From Oscillospiraceae bacterium (GTDB lineage Bacteria; Bacillota; Clostridia; Oscillospirales; Oscillospiraceae): DNA of 64,000 nucleotides. The stretch covers positions 1 through 64,000 of the forward strand of contig SVKK01000008.1 in the NCBI GenBank assembly GCA_015068425.1, read 5' to 3'. The notes beneath the pieces were generated by a model, which was given only the letters and a program-made list of their open reading frames with translations, was not told where the DNA came from and did no database searches. This document shows positions 8,740 through 16,447 of the stretch, piece after piece. How positions within the stretch are numbered: the first letter of the stretch is position 1; the number at the start of each line of letters is the position of its first letter. The translations under genes and the position numbers were made by a program.

Positions 8740-9864
8740 TTATTTAAGAATCTCTTCAGCGCGAACTTCGCGGTTTTCCGCAGCGGAGAGATAGAACGCA
8801 TCGATAATAGCGGCAACGGTCAAAGTTTCCTCAGGTCTTACAGCAAGAGGAGAACCGGTCAGGATATGATCCACGGCATTTTCAAAGAGATAGGAATGGC
8901 CGGGGAAGGGCTCTTCTGCGAAGCGGGCTTCCTCGGGGAACAGACGGGGCTGAACATTGGTCTGGTACTTGCCCATGGTAGTCAAAATCTCCATCTTGGG
9001 CAGCAGCAAACCGGCCTTGCTGCCTGCAAAGGACATAGAGTACTCGGGAGGCAGGTTTACAGCCCAGGAGGTCTTGAAGTTGATGCAGCAGCCGTTATCC
9101 AGACGGATATTACCTGCGGCGAATTCTTCTACCTCAAATTCTTCGGGAGAATAGGGTCTGGCATTAAACACTCCGGCAGGAGCTCCGCTTTCGGCAAGAC
9201 TTGTGATAACGCCCTGCTCATTGCGGGCAATGCGGGAGGAGGAAGTGCCGGAAATGGAGACAAAGCCGGGATTGCCCATTACCCAAAGGGCAGCATCGAT
9301 CAGGTGAACGCCCAGATCGCACAGCACGCCGCCTCCGTTGGCATCCTTTCTGTGGAAAGCGCCCCACTTGGGCACGCCGCGGCGACGAATGAGAGAAAAC
9401 TCGGAGAAATAGACATCACCGAGGACGCCATCTTCCATCATTTCCTTAGCGAACTGATATTCCTGATTATAGCGCACTACCTGGCAGGCAAAAAGCACGC
9501 GGTTTTTCTCCCGGGCATATTCAAACATTTCCTTCGCATCCGCATAGGTGAATGCGATGGGCTTTTCGCAGGCTACATGGCAGCCGTAAGACAGCGCCAG
9601 CATGGTCATCTTCTTATGTAACGCATTGGGAGTGCATACAGAAACAAGATCGGGTTTCTCCTTCTGAAGCATCTCTTCCGCATCGATATACCAGTTGGGA
9701 ATACCGTGACGCTTGGCAGTCTGCTCCGCAGAAACGGGATTAATGTCGCAAACAGCCACAAGGTCAACCTTGTCACCCAGATTGCGGTATGCAGGAATGT
9801 GGGCAGCATTGGTGATCATGCCGCAGCTGATAATAGCAACTTTCAGTTTACTTTCTTTCAACAC
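8740..9864 (-). CDS. Gfo/Idh/MocA family NAD(P)-dependent oxidoreductase
   Basis: A 374-residue dehydrogenase with an N-terminal Rossmann fold (KLKVAIISCGMITNAAH, residues 7-23) and the catalytic CEKP motif near residue 94. The C-terminal half carries the usual alpha/beta domain. GTG at 9864 is chosen as start because GGAG lies 6-7 nt upstream; the nearby ATG at 9866 is out of frame and stops at once. First gene of the sugar ABC operon, with a good promoter 50 nt upstream. The family oxidises sugar, cyclitol or glycoside hydroxyls. The substrate is unknown. Confidence 0.88.
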   Translation of the reverse strand: MLKESKLKVAIISCGMITNAAHIPAYRNLGDKVDLVAVCDINPVSAEQTAKRHGIPNWYIDAEEMLQKEKPDLVSVCTPNALHKKMTMLALSYGCHVACEKPIAFTYADAKEMFEYAREKNRVLFACQVVRYNQEYQFAKEMMEDGVLGDVYFSEFSLIRRRGVPKWGAFHRKDANGGGVLCDLGVHLIDAALWVMGNPGFVSISGTSSSRIARNEQGVITSLAESGAPAGVFNARPYSPEEFEVEEFAAGNIRLDNGCCINFKTSWAVNLPPEYSMSFAGSKAGLLLPKMEILTTMGKYQTNVQPRLFPEEARFAEEPFPGHSYLFENAVDHILTGSPLAVRPEETLTVAAIIDAFYLSAAENREVRAEEILK

Positions 9865-9913
9865 ATATCACTCCAGGCTATAAAATGTTGGAAAAACCCA
9901 ATATTACTCACAC

Positions 9914-9942
9914 ATTGTACCAAAAGGTGCGTATTATTGCAA
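9914..9942 (-). promoter_or_regulatory. Sigma-A promoter of the sugar ABC operon
   Basis: On the minus strand TTGCAA (9937-9942), a 17-nt spacer and TACAAT (9914-9919) form a good vegetative promoter. The start codon of the first gene lies about 50 nt downstream. Confidence 0.75.
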
Positions 9943-9983
9943 GCAAATTCTATATGATCGTGCAACAATTAACAATAAAAACA

Positions 9984-11408
9984 TTACCAGTTAATGTCAA
10001 AGCTCTCCCCAGCCTCAATTGCAGTCAGGGCCTGCTTCACGCGTTCAACAAAAGCATCCTTCATTCCGAATTCGCAAACACCGTTGACATAGACATTTAC
10101 GCGTCTGGTGCTTCCGGAATAAAGAGCAATTACATCGTCGCTCTTCCCCTCCGTATAGTGATAAGTTACCGTCATAAGGGGCTTTTCATTGGGCTGAGTC
10201 TGAACTCCCAGATAGTCTCCGTCAGCAGCGGCGCTGTTTAAAAGCTGGAAAAGACTGCGGAACAGCGAAATATCCACCGTCTCACCGTTAAGAGCGGCAA
10301 TGGGATTTTTGACATCGCTTCCGTCGATGGTAAAGTCATAAACCTTATCTCCGCTTTCCACAGTGATGCCTGAAACATCCATCAGCAGGGGCGACACAAA
10401 CCAGCGAAGCAGAAGTTTTTCATAGACAATATCCATAAAGGCAGGTCTTTCAATCAAAAAGACAAGACCACTGCCGGCAGCATTTACATAGAAATAAGAC
10501 CCATCCTCAATTGCAGGCAGAAAACGCAGCACATACAGAGCGGATTCGCCCGTGCCGTTTTTATAATCAAATTCCACCTGCATATAGGGCTCGGCAAAAC
10601 CCATAGCGTTTTCCTGTTCAGGAGTCAGACCGTAATACACAATGCTGTCTCCGGTCATGCCGCACAAAGGAGTAAGCATTTCAAGGCCGTAGCTCTGGTC
10701 CAGCTCGTACACTCCGTTGCCCCGAACAATATGGGTGGCAGCGCCGAAGGAACGGGCAAGTTTGCGAACCTCCTCATCGCCGAAGGAGACGGATTCAATC
10801 GTCACGCTCTCTTCCAGAGGGCCGCCGCTGAAGGTAACGTCACCCACTGCGGACAAAGGGCTGGACACTTTAAGTTCAGGCGTCACATAGAAGGAGATAA
10901 GGGATTCTTTCACCATAAGGTAATATTCCGCGGTCTCTCCCGACATCAGGTAAATACCCTCCTGACCGTCCACGGAGAAATAATAATTTCCCGATACCCG
11001 TTCCTGGCTTCCCAACTGAAGGCTCAGTTCCAGACCGTCGGTATAGGTCACATACACCCATGCCTGGCAGGGCGCAAGGCCAAACTCCGCAAGATCTTTT
11101 TTATTGGCATCCACCTTTTGCAGGGCGGAAACCTCGCTGCAAGCGCTTAAAAATTCAATAAATGTTTCAATATCCACAAGCTCGGAAGGAACACCGTCAA
11201 TCATAAAGCCGCCGTTCTGGCTCTTGATGTCGATAGCTCCCGCCTCATGCTCCACATGGATAGCTGCAATTTCCGTGGCAGAGCGGTCGGCAAACACATA
11301 GCTTTCCACCTCGCTGCCGGGGGGATTCAGGATAAGACCAACAAGTGCGGCAAGCAAAACCACCACTATAACGATCTCTGCAATCAGAAGACGAAGCAGT
11401 TTTTTCAT
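9984..11408 (-). CDS. DUF4340 domain membrane-anchored protein
   Basis: A 474-residue protein with one N-terminal transmembrane helix (residues 8-27) and a long extracellular part. The segment around residues 40-165 (repeated DUF4340-type strands with 'LAEFGLAPCQAWVYVTY' and 'LQLGSQERVSGNYYFSVDGQEGIYLM') is the recognisable DUF4340 core. Its ATG overlaps the stop of the GldG-like gene by one base (TAATG), and DUF4340 proteins regularly follow GldG-like genes. Its role is unknown; it is probably an extracytoplasmic partner of the ABC module encoded upstream. Confidence 0.85.
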   Translation of the reverse strand: MKKLLRLLIAEIVIVVVLLAALVGLILNPPGSEVESYVFADRSATEIAAIHVEHEAGAIDIKSQNGGFMIDGVPSELVDIETFIEFLSACSEVSALQKVDANKKDLAEFGLAPCQAWVYVTYTDGLELSLQLGSQERVSGNYYFSVDGQEGIYLMSGETAEYYLMVKESLISFYVTPELKVSSPLSAVGDVTFSGGPLEESVTIESVSFGDEEVRKLARSFGAATHIVRGNGVYELDQSYGLEMLTPLCGMTGDSIVYYGLTPEQENAMGFAEPYMQVEFDYKNGTGESALYVLRFLPAIEDGSYFYVNAAGSGLVFLIERPAFMDIVYEKLLLRWFVSPLLMDVSGITVESGDKVYDFTIDGSDVKNPIAALNGETVDISLFRSLFQLLNSAAADGDYLGVQTQPNEKPLMTVTYHYTEGKSDDVIALYSGSTRRVNVYVNGVCEFGMKDAFVERVKQALTAIEAGESFDINW

Positions 11409-12850
11409 TACTTATACCTCCGATACAGCCATACGCCAATGCCGGCCAACAGAATTCCCAAAGGCAGTATGCCGCCGAGAACAACACCAAGTCTTGTAAC
11501 CTGCGCCGTGGTAATGCCCAGAGTTTTTCCCGCCAGAGATTTGGGCGCGATAACAATGGACTCCTCTTTTTCGGTCATATCACCCAAAAGATTGACCATA
11601 TAGGGGCTGTTGGCCAGAGAAGAATTCTGGATGCAAAGCTCCTCAAGCATTGAGGTGGAGCCGGATACAATAATGGAGGAGCGCTTATCAAGTTCGCCGT
11701 TAACATACACACAGCGGCTGGCAAGCACCATAGCGGGCATGGGACCCCACTTTTCGGCATTCTCCGGGTTGAAATCATCTCCTGCATCTATGGGGCGCAC
11801 ACCCGCAGTTTCCCCGAAGGAAAGCAGAGTTTCCGTATACTGTCCGTCCCGGGAAGCGAAGAGCAGCTCCAGAGGTCTGGACATGGGCATAAGCATAGGC
11901 GCACTGGAATCTATCAGCATATCCTGATAAGTGGTGGACGAATGGTCCGCAACAGGATAGAAGGGCTGATACTGATAGGTACGCTCAGCCTTTGTTTCAA
12001 ATACAATCCCGCTTCCGATAGCAACGCCCCACTCGCCTATGAGAGTTTCGATATTGGGGAGCTGAGTCTGGGAGATGGAGGCGGTATAAAGCAGCGTGCG
12101 TCCATACTCACCGTCATTATACAGATAAGCTTCTATCGTGCGTATATCATCCTCAGACAGGTCGGTCTGGGGCGCCAGCAGCATCAGCGCATCAAAGCCG
12201 GAAAGGTCGTCCGTTGCAAGCACCGCGGTTTCAAGCACATAGTTATTGTTCACAAGCAGCGCGGTGAAATTGCTCATGGATTGCTCGCCGTGGCCGCTGA
12301 TAACGCCGATACGAACTTCCTCATCGCTCAGCACGCTCATTATTGCGCCGGTGACAGCCTCTTCCGCACGGGAAGACTCCACCGTCAGAGAGCCGCTGGC
12401 AGTATATGCATAGTTAAACAGGGATTTAAGGGTAATTTGTTTTACATCGTCCCCGGCGGAAACAATGATGTCACCCTCCGTCAGGCTCAGGTCGGGATGA
12501 CCTGCGGCGTAGCTGGGGTCAGCGGCATAGTCGATATACCGCAAAGTCACGCGGTCACAGTACTGGGGATAGCGATCCATAATATATTTTGCCTGAACCA
12601 GATAGGAGTCTCCGGCGAAGGCTTTTTCCGAAGCCAGCACATCAATTGTCACATTTTTGCTGAGAGAATCAAGCACCGCCTTGGTTTCATCGCCTATCTC
12701 GTAGACAGCATTGGCCGTAAGGTCGATTGCCAGAGGGTATCTGTTGGAGAGAATCAGCGCCACAGCGTTAAGCAGGAACACCGACACGATCAAGAGCACA
12801 ATGATGATGGTAAAGATAAGGCTCATCTTTTTGCCGTTTCTGATTTTCAT
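11408..12850 (-). CDS. GldG-like ABC-associated extracytoplasmic protein
   Basis: A 480-residue protein with a transmembrane helix at both ends (around residues 10-30 and 455-475) and an ABC_transp_aux/GldG-type external domain between them. ATG at 12850 is chosen because GGAGG lies 7 nt upstream; a longer reading frame from 12922 would run back into the permease gene. In gliding Bacteroidota GldG works with GldA and GldF; in Clostridia the equivalent module is common but its role is unknown. It is tightly packed between the ABC permease gene and the DUF4340 gene. Confidence 0.82.
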   Translation of the reverse strand: MKIRNGKKMSLIFTIIIVLLIVSVFLLNAVALILSNRYPLAIDLTANAVYEIGDETKAVLDSLSKNVTIDVLASEKAFAGDSYLVQAKYIMDRYPQYCDRVTLRYIDYAADPSYAAGHPDLSLTEGDIIVSAGDDVKQITLKSLFNYAYTASGSLTVESSRAEEAVTGAIMSVLSDEEVRIGVISGHGEQSMSNFTALLVNNNYVLETAVLATDDLSGFDALMLLAPQTDLSEDDIRTIEAYLYNDGEYGRTLLYTASISQTQLPNIETLIGEWGVAIGSGIVFETKAERTYQYQPFYPVADHSSTTYQDMLIDSSAPMLMPMSRPLELLFASRDGQYTETLLSFGETAGVRPIDAGDDFNPENAEKWGPMPAMVLASRCVYVNGELDKRSSIIVSGSTSMLEELCIQNSSLANSPYMVNLLGDMTEKEESIVIAPKSLAGKTLGITTAQVTRLGVVLGGILPLGILLAGIGVWLYRRYK

Positions 12851-12863
12851 GCCGCCACCTCCA

Positions 12864-13568
12864 TCAGCTCCAGCGGCGCTTTTCAAGCACCGCCGCGGTA
12901 AGCAAAACGAACATAGCCGCAATGCTCAGGAAAAACAGCACATTGGAAAAATCAATTATTCCGATGGTAAAGCCGTTATAGCGTCCGTTGAAGGACATAT
13001 AGGAGAAAATCTTCTGGAAAAGCTCTCCGGTCACCACATAGATAAGCGCGTCCACCAAAACCAGGAAAAGGCTCACCGCGAAGCCGGAAACCGCGGCAAT
13101 GACCTGACTTTCCGTAATGGAGGAAAGGAACATACAAATCGCGATCAAAGCAGCACCCAACAGAATAAGTCCTATAATGTTGCCGATTATAACGGGCCAA
13201 TCTGGAGTTCCGTAAACAGAAAGCACCACCGCCATAAGCAAAGAGGCGGAAATGGCCACAAGATAAACACACAGCGCGGAGAAATATTTTCCCAGTACTA
13301 TTCCTATTCTGGAAACAGGTGCGGTGAGGAGCAGCTGGTCGGTTCTTGCCCGCTTATCCTCGCTCATCAGGCGCATGGTGAGAATGGGTACCAAAAACAG
13401 CACAACAGAAAAAAGCTGATTGAAAAGGGCAGACATATCCGTTGTGTTGTTGTAGAGATTATAGGTGAAGAAATAATAGGCGGTGAAGAAATACATTACC
13501 GCGATGAATACATATCCAAGGGGAGACTGGAAATAGGCGCGAACCTCGCGCTTAAAAACAGCTGTCAC
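12864..13568 (-). CDS. ABC-2 type permease (GldF-like)
   Basis: A 234-residue permease with six hydrophobic segments. It opens with the usual ABC-2 amphipathic N-terminus (FKREVRAYFQSPLGYVF) followed by the MRLMSEDKRARTDQLLLTAPVS coupling region around residues 65-86. Its start overlaps the ATPase gene by 4 nt. Together with the ATPase, GldG-like and DUF4340 proteins it forms a four-gene envelope module. The cargo is unknown. Confidence 0.87.
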   Translation of the reverse strand: MTAVFKREVRAYFQSPLGYVFIAVMYFFTAYYFFTYNLYNNTTDMSALFNQLFSVVLFLVPILTMRLMSEDKRARTDQLLLTAPVSRIGIVLGKYFSALCVYLVAISASLLMAVVLSVYGTPDWPVIIGNIIGLILLGAALIAICMFLSSITESQVIAAVSGFAVSLFLVLVDALIYVVTGELFQKIFSYMSFNGRYNGFTIGIIDFSNVLFFLSIAAMFVLLTAAVLEKRRWS

Positions 13569-14545
13569 TTCTCCTCGCCCCCTTTCTGTTCTCCATGGGT
13601 ATCGCCAATCAAATGGAGGAAAACATCCTCCAGAGAAAGTTCATTGTTATATGTGCACAGCAAGGGCAAATCCGCTTTGGCAAGGCAGCGGAAAACATCT
13701 GCCCGAATATCGGTGTTGGGTTCACCGTCTATCCGATAGTCATAGGCGCCGGGTTCTTTCTCGCTGAGGCAGGTAACCTTCAGCACACCGGGCGTTGCTT
13801 TCAGCACTTCTGTCACCTTTTCGCTCTCTCCTAAAATTCGCACCACCATTCTGTGAGTGGCAAGAATCATGCGGGAAAGGCTTTCGGGGGTATCGTCCGC
13901 TATAACTTTTCCCCCGTGAATTACGATCACTCGGTCGCAAATGGCCTGAATTTCACTCAGAATATGGGAAGACACGATAACCGTGCTTGATTTGCCCGCA
14001 GAGCGAATAAGCTCGCGGATCTCAATGATCTGAGAGGGGTCCAGACCTACGGTAGGCTCGTCCAGAACAAGAACCTTGGGACTGCCTACAAGCGCCTGGG
14101 CAAAGCCCACGCGCTGTTTATAACCCTTGGAAAGATTGCGGATCATTCTGCCCCGAACATGGCTCAGACCCACCCGCTGGCAGATTGCATCCAGATGCTC
14201 CCCGCGCTCTTTTTTGTTCTTTGTGACCCCTTTCAGGTCGCAGCAGAACTCCAGATATTCATTCACCCTCATCTCGGGGTAAAAAGCAAACAGCTCGGGC
14301 AGATATCCTATGTTGCGCTTTGCCGCGTTGGCATCGGCAAGGATATCGTGTCCGTCTATCTTTACGCTGCCGGAGGTGGCACTCAGATAACCGGTCAGAA
14401 TATTCATAGTGGTGGATTTGCCTACGCCGTTAAGACCCAGCAAACCGACAACTTCACCTTCACGGATAGAAAAGCTGATATCCGAAAGAACTTCCTTTTC
14501 TCCGTAATATTTCACAAGATGCTCCACTTTAACCAAGCTTCTCAT
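13565..14545 (-). CDS. ABC transporter ATPase (GldA-like)
   Basis: A 326-residue ATPase with Walker A GLNGVGKST (around residues 37-45), the signature LSKGYKQRV in place of LSGGQ (around 138-146; this is usual in the GldA/NatA group) and Walker B VLVLDEPTVGLDP. The last 100 residues form the accessory domain typical of ABC-2 exporters. It is the first gene of the module and has a promoter 24 nt upstream. Confidence 0.9.
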   Translation of the reverse strand: MRSLVKVEHLVKYYGEKEVLSDISFSIREGEVVGLLGLNGVGKSTTMNILTGYLSATSGSVKIDGHDILADANAAKRNIGYLPELFAFYPEMRVNEYLEFCCDLKGVTKNKKERGEHLDAICQRVGLSHVRGRMIRNLSKGYKQRVGFAQALVGSPKVLVLDEPTVGLDPSQIIEIRELIRSAGKSSTVIVSSHILSEIQAICDRVIVIHGGKVIADDTPESLSRMILATHRMVVRILGESEKVTEVLKATPGVLKVTCLSEKEPGAYDYRIDGEPNTDIRADVFRCLAKADLPLLCTYNNELSLEDVFLHLIGDTHGEQKGGEEK

Positions 14546-14568
14546 GCTCCTTTTTTATGTTTTTGCTC

Positions 14569-14597
14569 AGTATGCATCATTTCAAGAAAAAGTGCAA
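14569..14597 (-). promoter_or_regulatory. Promoter of the Gld-like ABC module
   Basis: On the minus strand TTGCAC (14592-14597), 17-nt spacer, CATACT (14569-14574), lying in the 67-nt gap between manA and the ATPase gene. It allows the module to be expressed apart from the catabolic operon upstream. Confidence 0.55.
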
Positions 14598-14612
14598 GTT
14601 ATTATATCTCTA

Positions 14613-15539
14613 TTAGGAGTTTTTCCCGCTGACAGCCAATATTTTGCCCTTGCCCCGGAGAAGAATTTCCTCTCCGGCATTGAGAAACGCTCCGGCGCCG
14701 GGCGCAAGAACACAGCAATTCCCATCCTGAAAGGCGCTTACTTCGCCTTCCGTGCAAAGCAGGTGGCAGAAACTGTCCTCAGGAGCTGTAAATTCGCTGT
14801 CCTTTTCCACAGTTAGTTCCCTAAGGGTGAAATATGGGCAGTCGGCAATAATTCCCTCCGCCTCATTTTTCCCCAAAGGAGCGGTGTCCACATAAGAGAG
14901 CACAGAAACCGCAAGCGCATCCTCAATATGGAGCTGACGGGGCTTTCCGTCCGCACCAAGGCGGCCGTAATCATACACCCGGTAAGTCAGATTGGAGCTT
15001 TGCTGTACCTCATAAATCAGGCAGCCGGCCCCTATGGCGTGGAGAGTTCCTGCCGGTATATAGTAACTCTCCCCCGCCTTGACCGGTACCCACCGAAGAA
15101 TCTGCTCAACAGTGTTTTCGGAAATATGCCGTTTAAATTCCTCCCGGCTGATCGGCTCCTTCACGCCGAGATAAATACCCGCTCCCGGCTGGGCATCCAG
15201 TATATGCCAAAGCTCCGTTTTGCCCCGCTGCCCCATTTTGGCAGCATATGCATCATCGGGATGCACCTGCACGGACAAGGCTTTTTGAGCATCGATAAGC
15301 TTGACCAATATGGGCGTCTCTCCGCTTTCCGCAACGCAGCTTCCTCCTGCACCGGGATTGTTTTCCAGATAACAGCGCAGGCTTTCCTCTCTGCCTTTCA
15401 GCAGAGTAAGTCCGTCAGGATGGGTGGAAAGCTCCCAGCTTTCAGCCACCACAGCGCCTTCTCCGGCTTTTCCGAAGCGCTCTTTCAAAAGAGTGCCGCC
15501 CCATATGTAGTCTTTACTTATCGGCTCCAGCAAAAACAT
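14613..15539 (-). CDS. manA: Mannose-6-phosphate isomerase, type I (class of short Firmicutes ManA)
   Basis: A 308-residue cupin metalloenzyme that interconverts mannose-6-phosphate and fructose-6-phosphate. The zinc-site regions are visible: SVQVHPDDAYA (around residues 94-104) and YYIPAGTLHAIGAG (around 160-173), with the YRVYDYGR signature near 191. GGAGG lies 6 nt before the ATG, which is 2 nt after the activase stop codon. Last gene of the leftward catabolic operon; its presence with NanE and a ROK kinase suggests that a mannose- or mannosamine-type intermediate is drained to fructose-6-phosphate. Confidence 0.9.
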   Translation of the reverse strand: MFLLEPISKDYIWGGTLLKERFGKAGEGAVVAESWELSTHPDGLTLLKGREESLRCYLENNPGAGGSCVAESGETPILVKLIDAQKALSVQVHPDDAYAAKMGQRGKTELWHILDAQPGAGIYLGVKEPISREEFKRHISENTVEQILRWVPVKAGESYYIPAGTLHAIGAGCLIYEVQQSSNLTYRVYDYGRLGADGKPRQLHIEDALAVSVLSYVDTAPLGKNEAEGIIADCPYFTLRELTVEKDSEFTAPEDSFCHLLCTEGEVSAFQDGNCCVLAPGAGAFLNAGEEILLRGKGKILAVSGKNS

Positions 15540-15541
15540 AT

Positions 15542-16447
15542 TTATCCTCCGATTTGTATCTCAAGTCCCATATTTGCTCCTATGGCTATCATATCTTCCA
15601 ATTCCCCCGCCTGCATATTGGGAACGGATTCCATAGGGTAGTCCAAATCCAGTTTTTCATATTTTCCGCGCCCCAGACTGTGATAAGGAAGCAGCACATG
15701 CTTTTTAAGCCCCAGAGAAGCGGAAAAAGCCAGGCAGCGGCGCAGAACTTCCCTATCATCGTTAAAGCCCGGTATCACCGGTGTTCTCAAGGTGATATTC
15801 GCCCCTTTTTCCATCAGGAAGCGGATATTGCTTTCGATCACGGCAGCGTCCGCGCCCGTTGCTTTTTTCAAAGCTTCCGGATCGGGATGCTTATAATCCA
15901 CATAAAAGCCATCGGCATACCTTGCGGCTTCTTCCAAAACCGCCTCAGGCACAAAGGCGGTTGTCTCCAGCCACGAAGATAAGCCCCGCTCCGCGGCCAT
16001 TTTCAGCAGAGCAAGCGCCGATGGCTGCATCAGCGGTTCACCGCCGGACAATGTCAGACCGCCGCCGGTGGATTCATAATAGGCACGGTCGCGCTCTGCC
16101 ACATCCAGAATATCTCTCAGCGCCATCTCCCTGCCCGACATTGCGTTTGCCCCCACAGGGCAAATATCCACACATTTTCCGCATCCGCGGCACGCGAGCC
16201 TATCCACCGCCACTTTACCTCCGCTAAGGGAAAGGGCGGCATTTGGGCACAAGCTGACGCAAGCGCCGCAGCCAAGGCAAAGCTTTCCGTTATGGAGCAA
16301 AACGGGTCTTATGGGACGGGTCTCGGGATTGCAGCACCAGAAGCACCGCAGGGGACAGCCCTGCAGAAATACCACAGTTCGAAGACCCGGCCCATCATGG
16401 ATAGCGCTTCGCTCTACCTCGGTTACTATCAGTCTCTGATTATCCAT
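15542..16447 (-). CDS. Glycyl radical enzyme activating protein (radical SAM)
   Basis: A 301-residue radical SAM protein. The SAM cluster motif is CPLRCFWC (Cys31, Cys35, Cys38). It is followed by two ferredoxin-type [4Fe-4S] motifs, CLGCGACVSLCP and CRGCGKCVDICP, within residues 57-100, the insertion found in activases of dehydratase/lyase-type glycyl radical enzymes but not in PflA. LSGGEPL near residue 133 contacts SAM. It overlaps the 3' end of the glycyl radical enzyme gene by 8 nt, so this pair belongs together. Confidence 0.93.
   Translation of the reverse strand: MDNQRLIVTEVERSAIHDGPGLRTVVFLQGCPLRCFWCCNPETRPIRPVLLHNGKLCLGCGACVSLCPNAALSLSGGKVAVDRLACRGCGKCVDICPVGANAMSGREMALRDILDVAERDRAYYESTGGGLTLSGGEPLMQPSALALLKMAAERGLSSWLETTAFVPEAVLEEAARYADGFYVDYKHPDPEALKKATGADAAVIESNIRFLMEKGANITLRTPVIPGFNDDREVLRRCLAFSASLGLKKHVLLPYHSLGRGKYEKLDLDYPMESVPNMQAGELEDMIAIGANMGLEIQIGG

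Noticed and set aside
12851-12922. Longer start of the GldG-like gene at 12922.
   Set aside because: It would overlap the permease gene by about 60 nt, and a clear GGAGG precedes the ATG at 12850.
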